Of a stretch of 64,000 nucleotides of DNA, positions 40,631-51,258 are shown one piece after another. This stretch comes from Hibiscus mutabilis (taxonomy: Eukaryota > Streptophyta > Magnoliopsida > Malvales > Malvaceae), in NCBI GenBank assembly GCA_019671005.1, contig CM033745.1:40159834-40223833 (forward strand). Reading direction: 5' to 3'. The notes beneath the pieces were generated by a model that did no database searches, was not told the origin of the DNA, and saw only the letters and a list, made by a program, of their open reading frames with translations. Position numbers and translations under genes: made by a program. How positions within the stretch are numbered: the first letter of the stretch is position 1; the number at the start of each line of letters is the position of its first letter.

Positions 40631-42103
40631 TGTCACTAAATTTTAGCCTGAGCCAAACCAGAAAGGAAGAAATAAGTGCAAATCAGACCGAAATCAAAAG
40701 GAAATTTGAATCATTCAAATAAGGCAAGGAATCAAGCAAATTTCAAACAAACATGGAAAGTCGAGTTATGTGCAAAAGATTCCACACTACGGACTTATGA
40801 AAATTTTTTGATAGGATCCAAGCATTTTCAGGCCAGGATGTCTTCTTAAGTATTGATCGTCTTTCAGTTACTTTTCCAACACATCTTGAAACGCCTCAAT
40901 CGGACGCCATGAGCTCAAGATATGCTCCTTTTACTGAAGACAACGCGTGCAGAAAATCATGTACGGGTTCAATACGAGATTTTGGTCTTAATACAAATTT
41001 TCAATAGATTTATTGATTATTTTTAATTAAAATCAAGAATAGATATTTCCCTATTTGTTTAGAATTATATTGAATATGGTTTGATACCTTTCTATGTATA
41101 CCAAGCATAAAAAGGGAATATGATTTATGATTTTTAGGTCTTTAGGGTTTTGAAGCCTATAAATAGGCTTCATTCCATTGTAATCTGAACAACCACCACT
41201 CATTCAATCATCAACCATTCACATGTAATTCACACGCCACAAGAATCCAAAATTCACATAGAGATTCTCAAGTTTGTATTGGCATTTTCAAGTTGAATAC
41301 AAGAAGAAAAGCTTGGTTTTTAGGTATCTTGTTCTTACTCTTTTGTTCTTTATCTATTCCTTTTATTTTGAATTTAATTATAATTGGAGCATTTCTAACC
41401 TTATTTTAAAGTTTTAAAGAACCTTGATCTTCATTTTCAAAATTTTTACATGATCACATGATGAACTCTTTAAATATGGTGTTTGATCTTTGTTTTAAAA
41501 TAAAAGTGGATGGATGGTATTTTTGGGCTTTGTACCCATTTCAATCAAAAGTTGGTCATTCAAGGTTTTAATAAATTCTTTTTATTTTGTTATTTTATTT
41601 AATTTTGTGAATTGGATTCATGTTACCCTTTTTATAAAAACTTTAGCGCATTAAATATTTTTTTACTTGCTTAGTTAAAAAGTGGAACGTAGTTAATGCG
41701 ATGTCCTACCAAAGGGAGGTCATGGGTTAGCGCCAGAAGTGTTGGCGGTGATTAAAGTTTACTCTCCTAGCGGTAGAGCCGTTAAAATGGAATCAAATTC
41801 ATAAATGGACAATAATTTAAATTTTACATGAATTCGCAAAATCTGACATCATAATATTTTGTAATCGGCTAGGTACCAATTTTTGGGCTCTATGGGGGTG
41901 CTAACCCTTCCCCATGCGTAATCGACTCCCGAACCCATTTTTGTTTTCGCAGTCCAAAACTGTTGTTTTAATAAAAATAAATTTTTTTATTAAAATAACC
42001 CAATTTTTAGGTGATCCAATCACACTTTTTTAAAAAAGATTGGTGGCGACTCCGTTATTTTTGTTTTCAAAATGTCAAAACGCCTCGAAAGGGGGTTGCG
42101 ACA
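40631..42103 (+). repeat. Tat-type 3' LTR
   Basis: 1473 bp, TGTCACTAAATTTTAGCC to GGGTTGCGACA. Near the end is GGTGGCGACTCC (about 42043-42054) then AAACGCC, a combination typical of Tat LTR ends. TATA box at 41158-41166. Its 3' neighbour starts CCATG (42104-42108). The older scrap at 14156-14480 is a relative. Confidence 0.85.
41158..41166 (+). promoter_or_regulatory. TATA box of the Tat LTR
   Basis: TATAAATAG in AAGCCTATAAATAGGCTTCA. The flanks also form an AAGCC/GGCTT inverted pair around the box. Confidence 0.75.
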
Positions 42104-42660
42104 CCATGATAATGTCATGGTTAATCAATTCCATGATTCCTTAGATTGGAAAAATTTCATGATCTACAAGACTGCGGTAGAAATATGGAGTGAAGCCAGG
42201 GATACATACTCCAACGTTGACAACACATCTGAACTTTGGCGTTGAGAATCAAATCAAAGATCTCAGACAAGGTGATATGATTATGGCACAGTATTTTGGC
42301 GTCCTCACTAAGTGCTGGCAACATATCAATTTGTTTGAGGCAAATGAATGGAAGTATGCTGATGACATTAGCTTTTACAATAAGCTCAAGAATGAAAGGA
42401 GAATTTTTTAGTTTCTTTCGGGACTGAATGATGAGTTTGATGCTGCTCGAAGCAATATTTTATCCACTAAACCCCTTCCCCTTGTTCGATAAGCATTTTT
42501 ATAGATTTGAAGGGAGGAAAGCAGGCGTACCCTGATGGTGCCAGATGTTTAGCAAACAAATGTTTCTGCTCTTCTTACACACTCAACCTCTGGGCGCAAA
42601 CAATAGAGGGGGAGACCTTGGTGTGAACACTGCAAAAAGGTTGGGCATGTAATGGACCAG
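42104..42660 (+). pseudogene. copia-III gag (5' truncated, broken)
   Basis: Ty1/copia gag of the UBN2 type: AVEIWSEARDTYSNVDNTS near 42175-42232, ENQIKDLRQGDMIMAQYFGVL, then LSGLNDEFDAARSNIL near 42418-42465. After two frameshifts there is a zinc knuckle CEHCKKVGHVMDQC near 42619-42660, of exact C-x2-C-x4-H-x4-C form. The gag start, primer site and 5' LTR are missing: the Tat LTR lies directly upstream, so that element probably inserted into, or recombined with, this one. Confidence 0.82.
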
Positions 42661-44140
42661 TGTTGGAAGCTCCATGGAAAACCAACAGATTGGAGGCCTT
42701 CTAAGTCCAGATTTCAGAAAGAAGCTCATATTGCCTCTCCTAACAGTTCTTGCAGCAGCTTTAGTAAACAACAGTTTGAGGAACTCCAACAATTTTTTAG
42801 TTACCTCTCATCTAAATCTGCCCCTAATGCCTTAACAACTACTGAAGGTAGTATCTCTGATCATATGACAGGAAACTCTAGCCTTTTCCAGTCGTATAGG
42901 ACTCACATTTCTCCTTCCTCAATAAAAATAGCAGACAGTTCCCTCTCTGCAGTGAAAAGAAGTGGTTCTATTCAATTAAGTGACCAAATAGTGCTATTTG
43001 ATGTCCTATATGTTCCTACACTTGCATACAATATGTTGTCTGGCAGTAAATTGGTAAAGGATGTTCATTGTGATGTTAATTTTGGGCTTGCTGGTTGTGT
43101 TTTTCAGGCACAGGGCTCAAGGCGAGTGATTGGCAGTGCTAGCCTGAGTAATGGCTTATATATCCTTGATGAACTCCTTTCTCTGTATCCTGCTGTTTCT
43201 CGTTGCCTTACGACTTCTAGTTTGCTGTCTGATGATGTAATGCTATGGCATTTTCAATTAGGACATCCAAATTTTTCCTATCTTGCAAAGTTGTTTCCCA
43301 AGCTTTTTCTTAATAACAGCCCCTCTTCTTTTAACTGTAAAGTGTGTCAAATGGCAAAACATACACGAAAACCATAAGTTTCTTCCATATTTAAACCTAC
43401 TTCACCATTTTCTATTATCCACTGTGACATTTGGGGCCCTTCTAAGGTAAAAAGCATCTCTGGGTCTAGATGGTTTGTGTCCTTTATTGATGATTACTCT
43501 AGGACCACTTGGACATTTTTTATGCGAGAAAAATTTGAGGTTGAAAAAGAGGTTGAAAAATTTGCCACACAATTTAATATCGTGGGGAGTGATAATGGAA
43601 TTGAGTATCTTAGTAAGTCTCTAGGGTATTTTTTTCAAAGAAAAAATAATTTTTCATCTCACATCTTGTGTCAACACTCCTCAACAAAATGGAGTGGCTG
43701 AACGAAAGAATAGACGTGTTTTGGAAGTTACATGGTCCTTTTTGTTTTCTACTCATGCACCTATCTATCTTTGGGGGGACGCTCTTCTTACTGCAACATA
43801 TCTCATCAATAGGATGCCTAGCAAGACTCTAGGTTTCACGGTCCCTACTAACATTCTCTTGCGCCATTTTCTGCACTTTAAACCCTTGTCATCGGTTCTT
43901 CCTCTTCGAGTTTTTGGATGCACAACTTTTGTTCACGTGCACGATAAAAATAGAAGTAAACTTGATCATTGGTCATTGAAATGCGTGTTTATAGGGTACT
44001 CCTCGAGTTAGAAGGGTTACAAATGTTACTCCCTAAATACACGAAAGACCTATGTTTCTTTTGATGTTACTTTCTTTGAACATCAACCTTATTTTGCAGA
44101 GACTGAAATTCATGGGAGAGATCCAAGGAATTTTCGTCCT
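42661..44140 (+). pseudogene. copia-III protease remnant, GAG-pre-integrase and integrase
   Basis: The frame 42652-43377 runs from the zinc knuckle into DHMTGNSSLF (about 42857-42886). The catalytic DSGAS part before DHMTG is deleted, replaced by TTEGSIS. Then VLYVPTLAYNMLSGSKL and the HHCC region WHFQLGHPNF with CKVCQMAKHTRKP. A stop at 43375 separates the integrase: IHCDIWGPSK, FIDDYSRTTWTFFM near 43480, and SDNGIEYLSK (second Asp) near 43590. A frameshift near 43685 precedes NGVAERKNRRVLEV with the catalytic Glu (about 43688-43725), then YLINRMPSKTL and VFGCTTFVHVH, VFIGYSSS before a stop near 44011. Confidence 0.85.
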
Positions 44141-44535
44141 ATGATTTACACCCCATCATTACTTTTCCTATTGTTGATGAAACCATTGTTGCTCCACAAC
44201 TTGTTCCGTTGTAGCCCACTTCGAACGATACAATCATTGATGCTTCTAATAATTCTGCTGACATTCTTTCTCCTCAGTCCGAAACATCCATCCCTTATAC
44301 AACACCTCCTCCAACTCTTAAAGCCATACCACATACATCTCCAAATTCTATACCTCCACAACTTGCAGATAATCAACTCAGTGTTTATACAAGGAAGAAA
44401 AGAACTTTACCTGAAGCAGTTACTCAGCCTAACACTTGCCAAGAACTAGTTTTGAGTCCTGCTACTGAGGAGACAGGAGGTAATATTATCCCACAAGACT
44501 CTACTACTGCTAATTTAGATGATTTTTCTATTGTT
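44141..44535 (+). other. copia-III linker between integrase and reverse transcriptase
   Basis: Low-complexity region coding, in broken frame, for Pro/Ser/Thr-rich sequence and VYTRKKRTLPEA (about 44382-44418), a common copia joint. The open frame at 44141-44449 (Leu-rich) is a shifted reading, not a protein. Confidence 0.6.
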
Positions 44536-45514
44536 ATTAAAAAGGGGTAAGGAAATGTATTGCTCATCCTATTAACAGATTTGTTGCCTATGGAAAATAA
44601 TTGTCTAGTTTTAAGACCTTTACAGTCAGCATTGATAGTGTAAAGATTCCCAAGACAGTGGAAGAAGCTTTTGAAAGTCCTGAGTGGTAGAAGCCTGTTG
44701 AAGAGGAAATCAAAGCACTGCAAAAGAACAACACCTGGAGTTTGACTAATCTGCCAGAAGGAAAAAAAAGACTGTTGGGTGCAAACGGGTCTTCACAGTT
44801 AAATACCATTCATATGGGAATGTTGAAAGATACAACACAAGGTTAGTAGCTAAAGGGTTTACTCAGTCATATAAAGTAGACTATCAAGAAACCTTTGCTC
44901 CAGTGGCTAAGTTAAATACCATCATAATGTTACTTTTAGTGGCTGTCAACAAGGACTGGAAGTTGCATCAATTGGACATCAAAAATGCATTTCTAAATGG
45001 AAGCCTTGAAGAGGAAGTGTACATGCAAGTACCACCAGGTTTAGAAGGAAACACAACAAAAAGGACAGTGTGTAAATTAAATAAATCACTGTATGGATTG
45101 AAGCAATCCCCTAAGGCATGGTTTGATAGATTTGCTAGAGCTATGGTTCAAAATGGTTTCAAGCAAAGTCAAGCAGACCATGCCTTGTTTCGAAAGGTTG
45201 CATCTAATGGTAAGCTAACTCTCTTAATTGTTTATGTTGATGATATAATTATCACTGAGGATGATATAGAAGAAATAAAAAAGTTGAAGACTGCCCTAGC
45301 CAAGGAGTTTGAAACTAAGGACTTGGGGAGCCTTAGATACTTCTTGGGAATGGAAGTAGCAAGATCAAATGAAGGTTTAGTCATTAACCAATGGAAATAC
45401 ACCCTAGATATACTTACAGAAACTAGAATGCTTGGGTGCAGACCAACCGATACTCCTATGGATTCAGGTCTGAAGTTTAATAAAGATGAAATGGGAAATC
45501 CTGTGAACAAATAA
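44536..45514 (+). pseudogene. copia-III reverse transcriptase
   Basis: RVT_2 domain. In broken frame: PKTVEEAFESPEW, stop, KPVEEEIKALQKNNTWSL near 44650-44745, TVGCKRVFTVKYHSYG and RYNTRLVAKGFTQSYKVDYQ near 44830-44889. Then a clean frame 44903-45514: KLHQLDIKNAFLNG (catalytic Asp), LYGLKQSPKAWF, LLIVYVDDIII near 45226-45252 with intact YVDD, KDLGSLRYFLGMEVARS, and DTPMDSGLK. The start is damaged by at least two frameshifts and a TAG codon, and a TAA ends it early at 45512, so it is inactive, although the catalytic core is well kept and the element looks fairly recent. Confidence 0.88.
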
Positions 45515-46188
45515 TGCTACCAAAGGCTGGTCAGAAAATTGATCTATCTCTCACTCACTTGGCCTAACATTGCCTACTTAGTGAGTATAGTTAGCCAATA
45601 CATGAGTGATCCCAGAGAAGAGCACATGGAGACAGTCAATAGAATCCCAAGGTACTTGAAATTTACACCAGGATCGAGGCTAGTTTTTGGGAAAACTAGG
45701 ACAAAACAGTAAAGGTGTACACAGATTCGAGTTGGGCAGGTGGACTAACAGATAGAATATCTGTTAGTGGCTATTGTACATTTGTATGCGGAAACTTGGT
45801 CACTTGGAGAAGTAAAAAACATGCTATGGTATCTAGAAGCAGTACAGAGGCAGAGTTTAGAGCAATGACCCTTGGGATATGTGAAGGAATGTGGATTAAA
45901 AAGCTTATTACTGAACTAGAGTTGGATGGAAAACCAAAATTTGAGGTTTACAGTGATAGCCAATCAACAACGAGTATTTCTAAGAATACAGTACAACATG
46001 ATAGGACCAAGCATATTGAAATAGATAGACATTTTATCTATGAGAAGGTTAATAATGAGGTTGTAAAGCTTCACTATATTCCTACCATGAATCAGCTTGC
46101 TGACATCTTCACAAAAGCACTTGCAAGAGTGACTTTTGATGAACTTTCATCCAAACTGGGTGTATACAACATATACACACCAGTTTGA
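45515..46188 (+). pseudogene. copia-III RNase H
   Basis: After the stop: KLIYLSLTWPNIAYLVSIVSQYMSDPREEHMETV near 45538-45640. After a frameshift near 45705: VYTDSSWAGGLTDR (Asp), CTFVCGNLVTWRSKKHAMVSRSSTEAEFRAM (Glu), VYSDSQSTTSISKN (Asp), TKHIEIDRHFIYEK and QLADIFTKAL. It ends LGVYNIYTPV, stop at 46186. All acidic active-site residues are present in the frame 45715-46188. It degrades the RNA strand during reverse transcription in the family. Confidence 0.88.
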
Positions 46189-46195
46189 GGGGGAG
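46189..46195 (+). promoter_or_regulatory. copia-III polypurine tract
   Basis: GAGGGGGAG just after the stop codon (about 46187-46195) and directly before the LTR start TGTAGG. Confidence 0.85.
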
Positions 46196-46416
46196 TGTAG
46201 GTTAATACGTGTAGAGTAGGAATATATTATGTATTAAAGATTTTATCTTTTAATTATAGATTGTTACATATTAGTAGGCTGTCTTTTAGGAATTTTTTAG
46301 GACTAAATATTCTGTGTTTATTATAGAATATTAGTTGTCTAGATTACAAGGATTGGCAGTGTATATATATTCCTAAAGTGTCAATAAAGTAAGTAAGAAT
46401 TTCTTACCTTTCTACA
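46196..46416 (+). repeat. copia-III 3' LTR (221 bp)
   Basis: TGTAGGTTAATACG to CTTTCTACA. The short LTR contains a TATA-like GTATATATAT at 46361-46370 and a polyadenylation-type AATAAA at 46383-46388. The next bases, CTATC (46417-46421), would be the target duplication, but the left copy is not identifiable because the 5' end is missing. Confidence 0.8.
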
Positions 46417-46458
46417 CTATCCACTATTTTTCTGAAGCACTTGAACAAACCTATGAAG

Positions 46459-48939
46459 GATCCTCCTCGAAAAGAGGTTCGCGAAGCAATTGAGGACTGC
46501 AAAGCAGCTGGGATTCGTGTTTTGGTCATTACTGGAGACGACAAGAACATGACAAAAGCTATTTGTCGTGAAATTGGTGTATTTGGACCTTCTGATGATA
46601 TCAGTTCAAGAAGCTTAATTGGGAAGGACTTTATGGATCATCCTGATCAGAAAAATAATCTGAGGCAGAGTGGAGGCCTTTTATTTTCTCGGGCTGAGCC
46701 AAGGAACAAACAAGAAATAGTTAGGTTGCTGAAGGAGGATGGTGAAGTGGTTGCTATGACTGGAGATGGAGTTAATGATGCTCCTGCCTTGAAGTTGGCT
46801 GATATTGGAGTGGCAATGGGCATTGCTGGGACCGAGGTAATCACTGTCCTTTCCTATCACATCCATGGTGTTTACTTGCATCTTAAAATGTGCTTGTGTG
46901 CCCTGTTTTCTAGTTGTATATTGTCAGCTCTCCTTGTGAAATAGCATCTGAGTGATGTTTCAGAGACCTATCTGAATGCATGTGCAGCGTGCATGGTTGT
47001 GCTGCTGTTTATTCAGAATGTATATGTTGGAACAGCTAGACGACTATACCTCTATTTCCTGACATTATATGGATATTGATTGATGTAAGTTATCCAAGAA
47101 GTGTTAGAGCTTGAGGGGGAATGTAAGTTGACGAGAAGTGTTAGAGTTTAATTTAATGTGTAATTAGAGTTTATTTCTAAGTCAGTAGTTTAGATTTATT
47201 AGAAGTCTTATTTAAATTATGGATAAATATTATTTAAATTATATATAAAAGTATAATTTTAGTTATATTAAAACTCTGTAATTGCCTATTTAAAGGCTCA
47301 CCTTATACACATTTGATTAAGAAGAATAAGAGAAAATACAGAGAAACACATTGTTCTCTGTTGAAAATATTATTTTTGTTCTATCGTTAAACTGTAGCTT
47401 TTCATATTTTATTATTCATTGTTCACCGGCGTTCATCTTCTCCAGCCACCATGGCCCCTTTCTCACAATTGAGTCAACCAGTTCTAAATATTTGTTATGA
47501 TTTCATCCGTATTGCGCTTGGGAATCTTAGTCCATTCCTTATTACCAGGAAGTTAAAGTAAATTCGACATCCCAGAACCTAGTATGTTAGTTTAAGTTAT
47601 TCATGAATGTGTAGTTTTCTTATTTAATCCTCTCTTTATCATTGCTTGATTTTTTCTAGGTTGCAAAGGAAGCGTCTGACATGGTGTTAGCAGATGATAA
47701 CTTCAGCACTATAGTTGTTGCAGTTGGTGAGGGCAGATCCATTTACAACAATATGAAGGCTTTTATAAGGTCAGTATTGTATCTTAGATGTGTGACTAGA
47801 TTCCAACTCTTGGGGGTGTTCATGTTTAACCTTTAAGTTTTATTCTTAGTGCAATTAGAACATACATCATCTTTAGACATTATCATCGTAGCAGGAATGA
47901 TTAACTTATAGTTTAACCGTTGTAGTACGCAGCTTAACCATGAACACCCATTCATTGTTAGTTTGATTCCTTCTCTTCCAAAATTTTTGGTCAATTTGGT
48001 TAAAACATTGAGACATTTTTCATTGTTAAATTGCAGGTACCTGATATCCTCCAACATTGGTGAGGTTGCTTCTATATTTTTGACCGCTGCGTTGGGGATT
48101 CCGGAAGGCATGATCCCTGTTCAGCATTTGTGGATTAATCTTGTTACGGATGGACCTCCAGCAACTGCTCTAGGGTTCAATCCGCCTGACAAAGATATAA
48201 TGAAGAAGCCTGATAGATGAAGCGACGACTCACTAATCACTGCTTGGATCTTATTCCGCTACCTGGTAACTGATTCATCTTTTTTCTTGTCATTGGCCAA
48301 GTAATGCGGAATTTAGCAATGATGAAAACCGAACTTAAGTCCTCCATCGGTGCAGGTGATTGGACTCTATGTCGGGGTAGCCACGGTCGGGGTTTTCATC
48401 ATATGGTACACCCACCACAGCTTCCTGGGCATTGATTTAAGTGGAGATGGCCATAGTCTTGTTACCTACTCCCAAATTTCCGACTGGGGTAATGCAATTC
48501 TTGGGAAGGATTCTCGATGTCACCATTTACAGCAGGTTCCCAAGTGCTCGAATTCAATTTAGACCCATGCGATTACTTTCAATCCGGGAAGAGCAAAGCC
48601 TCAACCCTTTCCCTCTCCGTCTTAGTAGCCATTGAAATGTTCAACTCCCTTAACGCCTTTTCAGAGGATGGAAGCTTGTTGACAATGCCTCCTTGGGTCA
48701 ACCCATGGCTCCTTTTGGCCATGTCCGTCTCATTTGGGCTGCGCTTCTCGATTCTGTACGTGCCTTTCCTTGCACGAGTGTTTGGGATTGTTCCCCTCAG
48801 CACCAATGAATGGCTGCTTGTAATTGCTGTCGCATTCCCAGTAATTATAATAGATGAGCTTCTCAAATTCATCGGAAGATGTACAACCCGGTTGCACTAC
48901 CCTGATGTATCAAGACCGTCAAAGCAGAAAGCTGACTGA
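46459..48939 (+). pseudogene. ER-type calcium-transporting ATPase (ECA1/ECA4-like), 3' half, disabled
   Basis: The only host gene in the window: a P-type IIA Ca2+ pump of the endoplasmic reticulum, P-domain to C-terminus. Exon A 46459-46836 holds DPPRKEVREAIEDCKAAGIR, ITGDDKN (TGDNKN is usual) and the hinge TGDGVNDAPALKLAD. Exon B 47660-47769 encodes VAKEASDMVLADDNFSTIV. Exon C 48037-48265 holds SSNIGEVASIFL (membrane helix M5) and LWINLVTDGPPATALGFNPPD (M6, Ca-binding Asn, Thr, Asp). Exon D 48356-48939 holds M7-M10 with AIEMFNSLNAFSED. GT/AG borders are intact. A CGA-to-TGA stop lies at 48218-48220 and a one-base loss near 48490 shifts exon D. The actuator, phosphorylation site and M1-M4 are absent: copia-III lies directly upstream. 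The protein pumped Ca2+ into the ER; this copy cannot. Confidence 0.9.
46837..47659 (+). other. Intron of the Ca2+-ATPase gene carrying a copia LTR remnant
   Basis: Donor GTAATC at 46837, acceptor TTTTTTCTAG ending 47659. Inside, near 47110-47125, is CTTGAGGGGGAATGTAAG: a polypurine tract followed by a probable LTR start TGTAAGTTGACG (about 47124). AT-rich LTR-like sequence then runs to about 47450, with CTATTTAAAGGCTC resembling a TATA region near 47287. The remnant would be the 3' end of a copia element; no coding part is recognisable. Confidence 0.6.
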
Positions 48940-50114
48940 TTATCATTATTATACAGTAATTGTAATGACAGTTTAGGGGATCAACGTAGAATCTTGAAGT
49001 TAGGAGAAGCATATTATAAAATATAGAGTTATGATCGCTAAATGCAATCCTCATTGATGAGTTATGATCGGTTGAGCTGACCGATCGCTTACGCGGATTG
49101 CATTTAACGATTCATCTTTTCAAGCGCTTTCTGTTGGTTTTTGAGTCCAAGGCTGGAAAACAATTTTTGAAGTAGTTTTAGGTGAGCATTTTAAAACTAA
49201 GTTTCACTTTTAATTTCCTGTATTGTCGGCCCTAAATTTAATAAGTAATAATGGGTTGCTGAGAATAGTTTTAAAATTAGGGAATGATGATTATTGATAT
49301 GTCGGTAAAATTATAGATTAGACTGTCAAATAGAGAGTTAGCTTGTGGGTTACATGTGAAGGAAAATTGTTGATTTCAGAGGACCTCTTAGGTGGAGGCT
49401 ATATTATACTGATACAAATACATATACATGAATGAAGACGAGAAATGACAATTTCTAAAACGACGAGTATAAAATAAATTTAAAATTATTAAAGATAAAA
49501 TAAAAATTATTAAAATTTATAGTAAATTAAAAATATCATATATTGAGTCTCAAACATATGAGCAAGACAGATCGGAAAAAGATGAGAAAAGGCAGAAAAA
49601 TAGTAGGAGAATAGAAGGAGAAAAGAAAGAAGAAATATTTACAGTCTTAATTGTAGAAAAGTAAAGCTTTTACTCGTGTAGTTTCAAACATAATACAAAA
49701 AATTATTTAGAGACATTGTGTAATTTATTAAAATGGAACTCTTAATTTATAGTCAGTAACAAATATTTTTTTTAAAAAAATAATACAAAAAAATGTTTAA
49801 TTACTTTTTTGAACAACAAAAATTCACTTATAAACATCTAAAAATTTAACATTTTCACTTAAAAAGTGTCGTTGTTTTTGCATGTTTTGAAGCAATCATT
49901 TACAACAATTTCAATATCAACTTAATTGTCCGTAAGTATAACTTTAACAACTCCAATTTTGAGAAATGTCGTTTTACAGAAGCAACAATAATAAGAATAG
50001 TTAATAAGATTCTATAAGCAATTGTCCCATTTAGGAAGCAATTAAAGTTTTAAAAATCTTAATAAATCCAATACTCTCATTTTTTCCTTAGGTAAAAAGT
50101 TCACTAAGTAATTT
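48940..50114. other. 3' flank of the ATPase gene and AT-rich spacer
   Basis: Noncoding. 48940-49030 is probably the 3' untranslated region. A nested hairpin lies at 49034-49111. 49430-50110 is AT-rich with A-rich and T-rich runs and no supported gene. Confidence 0.55.
49034..49111. repeat. Nested inverted repeat downstream of the ATPase gene
   Basis: Outer arms ATCGCTAAATGCAATCC (49034-49050) and GGATTGCATTTAACGAT (49095-49111) pair at 16 of 17 positions. Between them, GATCGGT...ACCGATC (49066-49086) forms an inner hairpin. It may be a tiny MITE or a transcript structure. Confidence 0.8.
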
Positions 50115-51171
50115 TGTTGAGATATTTATTTTTCATATAACTGGAATGAAAAATGTTTTTGGACTTAAACTAATTTGTAAAAAGATTTCAAAAGTCCATT
50201 AACTTGAAAATTATGTTTGAAAGGTTTTCAAAGGGTTTTTGACATGTTTAAAAGCTTTCAAAATAGCCAAAGTGTCAAAACTATGTTGTGAGTATCGATA
50301 CCCTTTTCCAAGTATCGATACCTAGTCAGCTATATCAATACCCTTTCCCAAGTATCGATACCTAGTCAACTGTATCGATACTCGTATCGATATGCCACTC
50401 TATTTCACCAAAACTCTAAATTTTAGTAGCCAAAATGAGTATCGATATGGCTTAGACCGTACCGATACGGATGGATTGTACCAATACGCATGTATCGAGT
50501 ACCGATACCCAGTGTAAAATTGCACAATGGCTCTATCTATTTTGACGCAGTATTGATACCTGAAGCCCGTGTACCGATACGCCCTGCACCATACTGCATT
50601 TAATGCTAGAATTAAAGTTCCCAAAGGCTTCAAAAACATCCCTAATGGCTAGTAACGATCAAGAATTCATTAGAGGACTTAAAATGGACCTCCAAGCAGC
50701 CATGCAATAATAAGAAACAACACTACCAACATTCATGTATAGAGAAAGTGTTTTGTGCTTTAATTGTCAATTTCTTTGTAGAACATACTTCTGAGCTTAA
50801 TAGTTATATATGCTCAAGTGTTAGGTTTTGGGTAAGAGCTTAGAATTGCAAACATTCAGTCTTGTGAGGTTTTCGATAGTTTTCTAATTTGTTTCTCTTG
50901 TAAGAGAGAGTTTAACAAGACTTTGGGGTATAAGTCTTGTGTTGTAAGGGTTATGTCCTTGAGCCCGAGAAAAAAGAAAAAAAAAACTAAAGAGTGAATT
51001 TGGAAAAATCCTTAGTGGTGTGCTAAGGTAGTGGATGTAGACTTTGGTTAGAAAGTCGAACCACTATAAATTCTTATGTCAAACTTTTAAATTTTATTGC
51101 TTCCACCACTATCATTCAAAAACCAATTCACCCCCTCTTGGTTATCTCGGTTGATCGATTCGAGCCCAACA
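50115..51171 (+). repeat. SIRE-like copia element 1: 5' LTR (LTR-a)
   Basis: Ends CGAGCCCAACA at 51171, followed by ATTGGTATCGGAGC, the tRNA-iMet primer site. The left edge, TGTTGAGATATT at about 50115, is my estimate. It contains the palindrome cluster 50291-50583 and a 3' part (GGTAGTGGATGTAGAC...GAACCACTATAAAT) homologous to LTR-b, but the two are well diverged. No genes in it. Confidence 0.65.
50291..50583 (+). repeat. GTATCGATAC palindrome cluster in SIRE LTR-a
   Basis: Exact or near matches: AGTATCGATACC at 50291-50302, 50311-50322 and 50351-50362; TGTATCGATAC 50371-50381; CGTATCGATATG near 50383-50394; GAGTATCGATATGG 50437-50450; ACCGTACCGATACGG 50457-50470; GAGTACCGATACC near 50497; CAGTATTGATACC 50549-50561; GTGTACCGATACGCC 50569-50583. 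Confidence 0.92.
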
Positions 51172-51173
51172 AT

Positions 51174-51185
51174 TGGTATCGGAGC
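51174..51185 (+). promoter_or_regulatory. Primer-binding site of SIRE-1 (tRNA-iMet type)
   Basis: TGGTATCGGAGC, one base from the consensus TGGTATCAGAGC, two bases after the LTR end. Confidence 0.85.
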
Positions 51186-51258
51186 TTCGTCTCTATGTCG
51201 GATAACATCCTAGAGTCGAACCTTGAGGTGCTAAACCATTCTACATCAACTGGAGATC

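Larger units (their letters stand above)
36058..42103 (+). mobile_element. Tat/Ogre-like gypsy remnant: upstream ORF tail, gag, repeat array, 3' LTR
   Basis: From the Tekay breakpoint to the LTR end at 42103 everything fits a Tat-lineage element in plus orientation with its polymerase deleted. It has a coiled-coil upstream ORF tail (36066-36291), gag (36532-37430), a noncoding 3' region with a 34 bp tandem array (39681-40540), a polypurine tract and an LTR (40631-42103). No protease, reverse transcriptase or integrase was recognised between 37430 and 39680. The 5' LTR is not in the window. Confidence 0.75.

Noticed and set aside
44141..44449. Leu-rich 102-codon frame resembling a membrane protein
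   Set aside because: It is a shifted reading of the Pro/Ser/Thr-rich copia linker.
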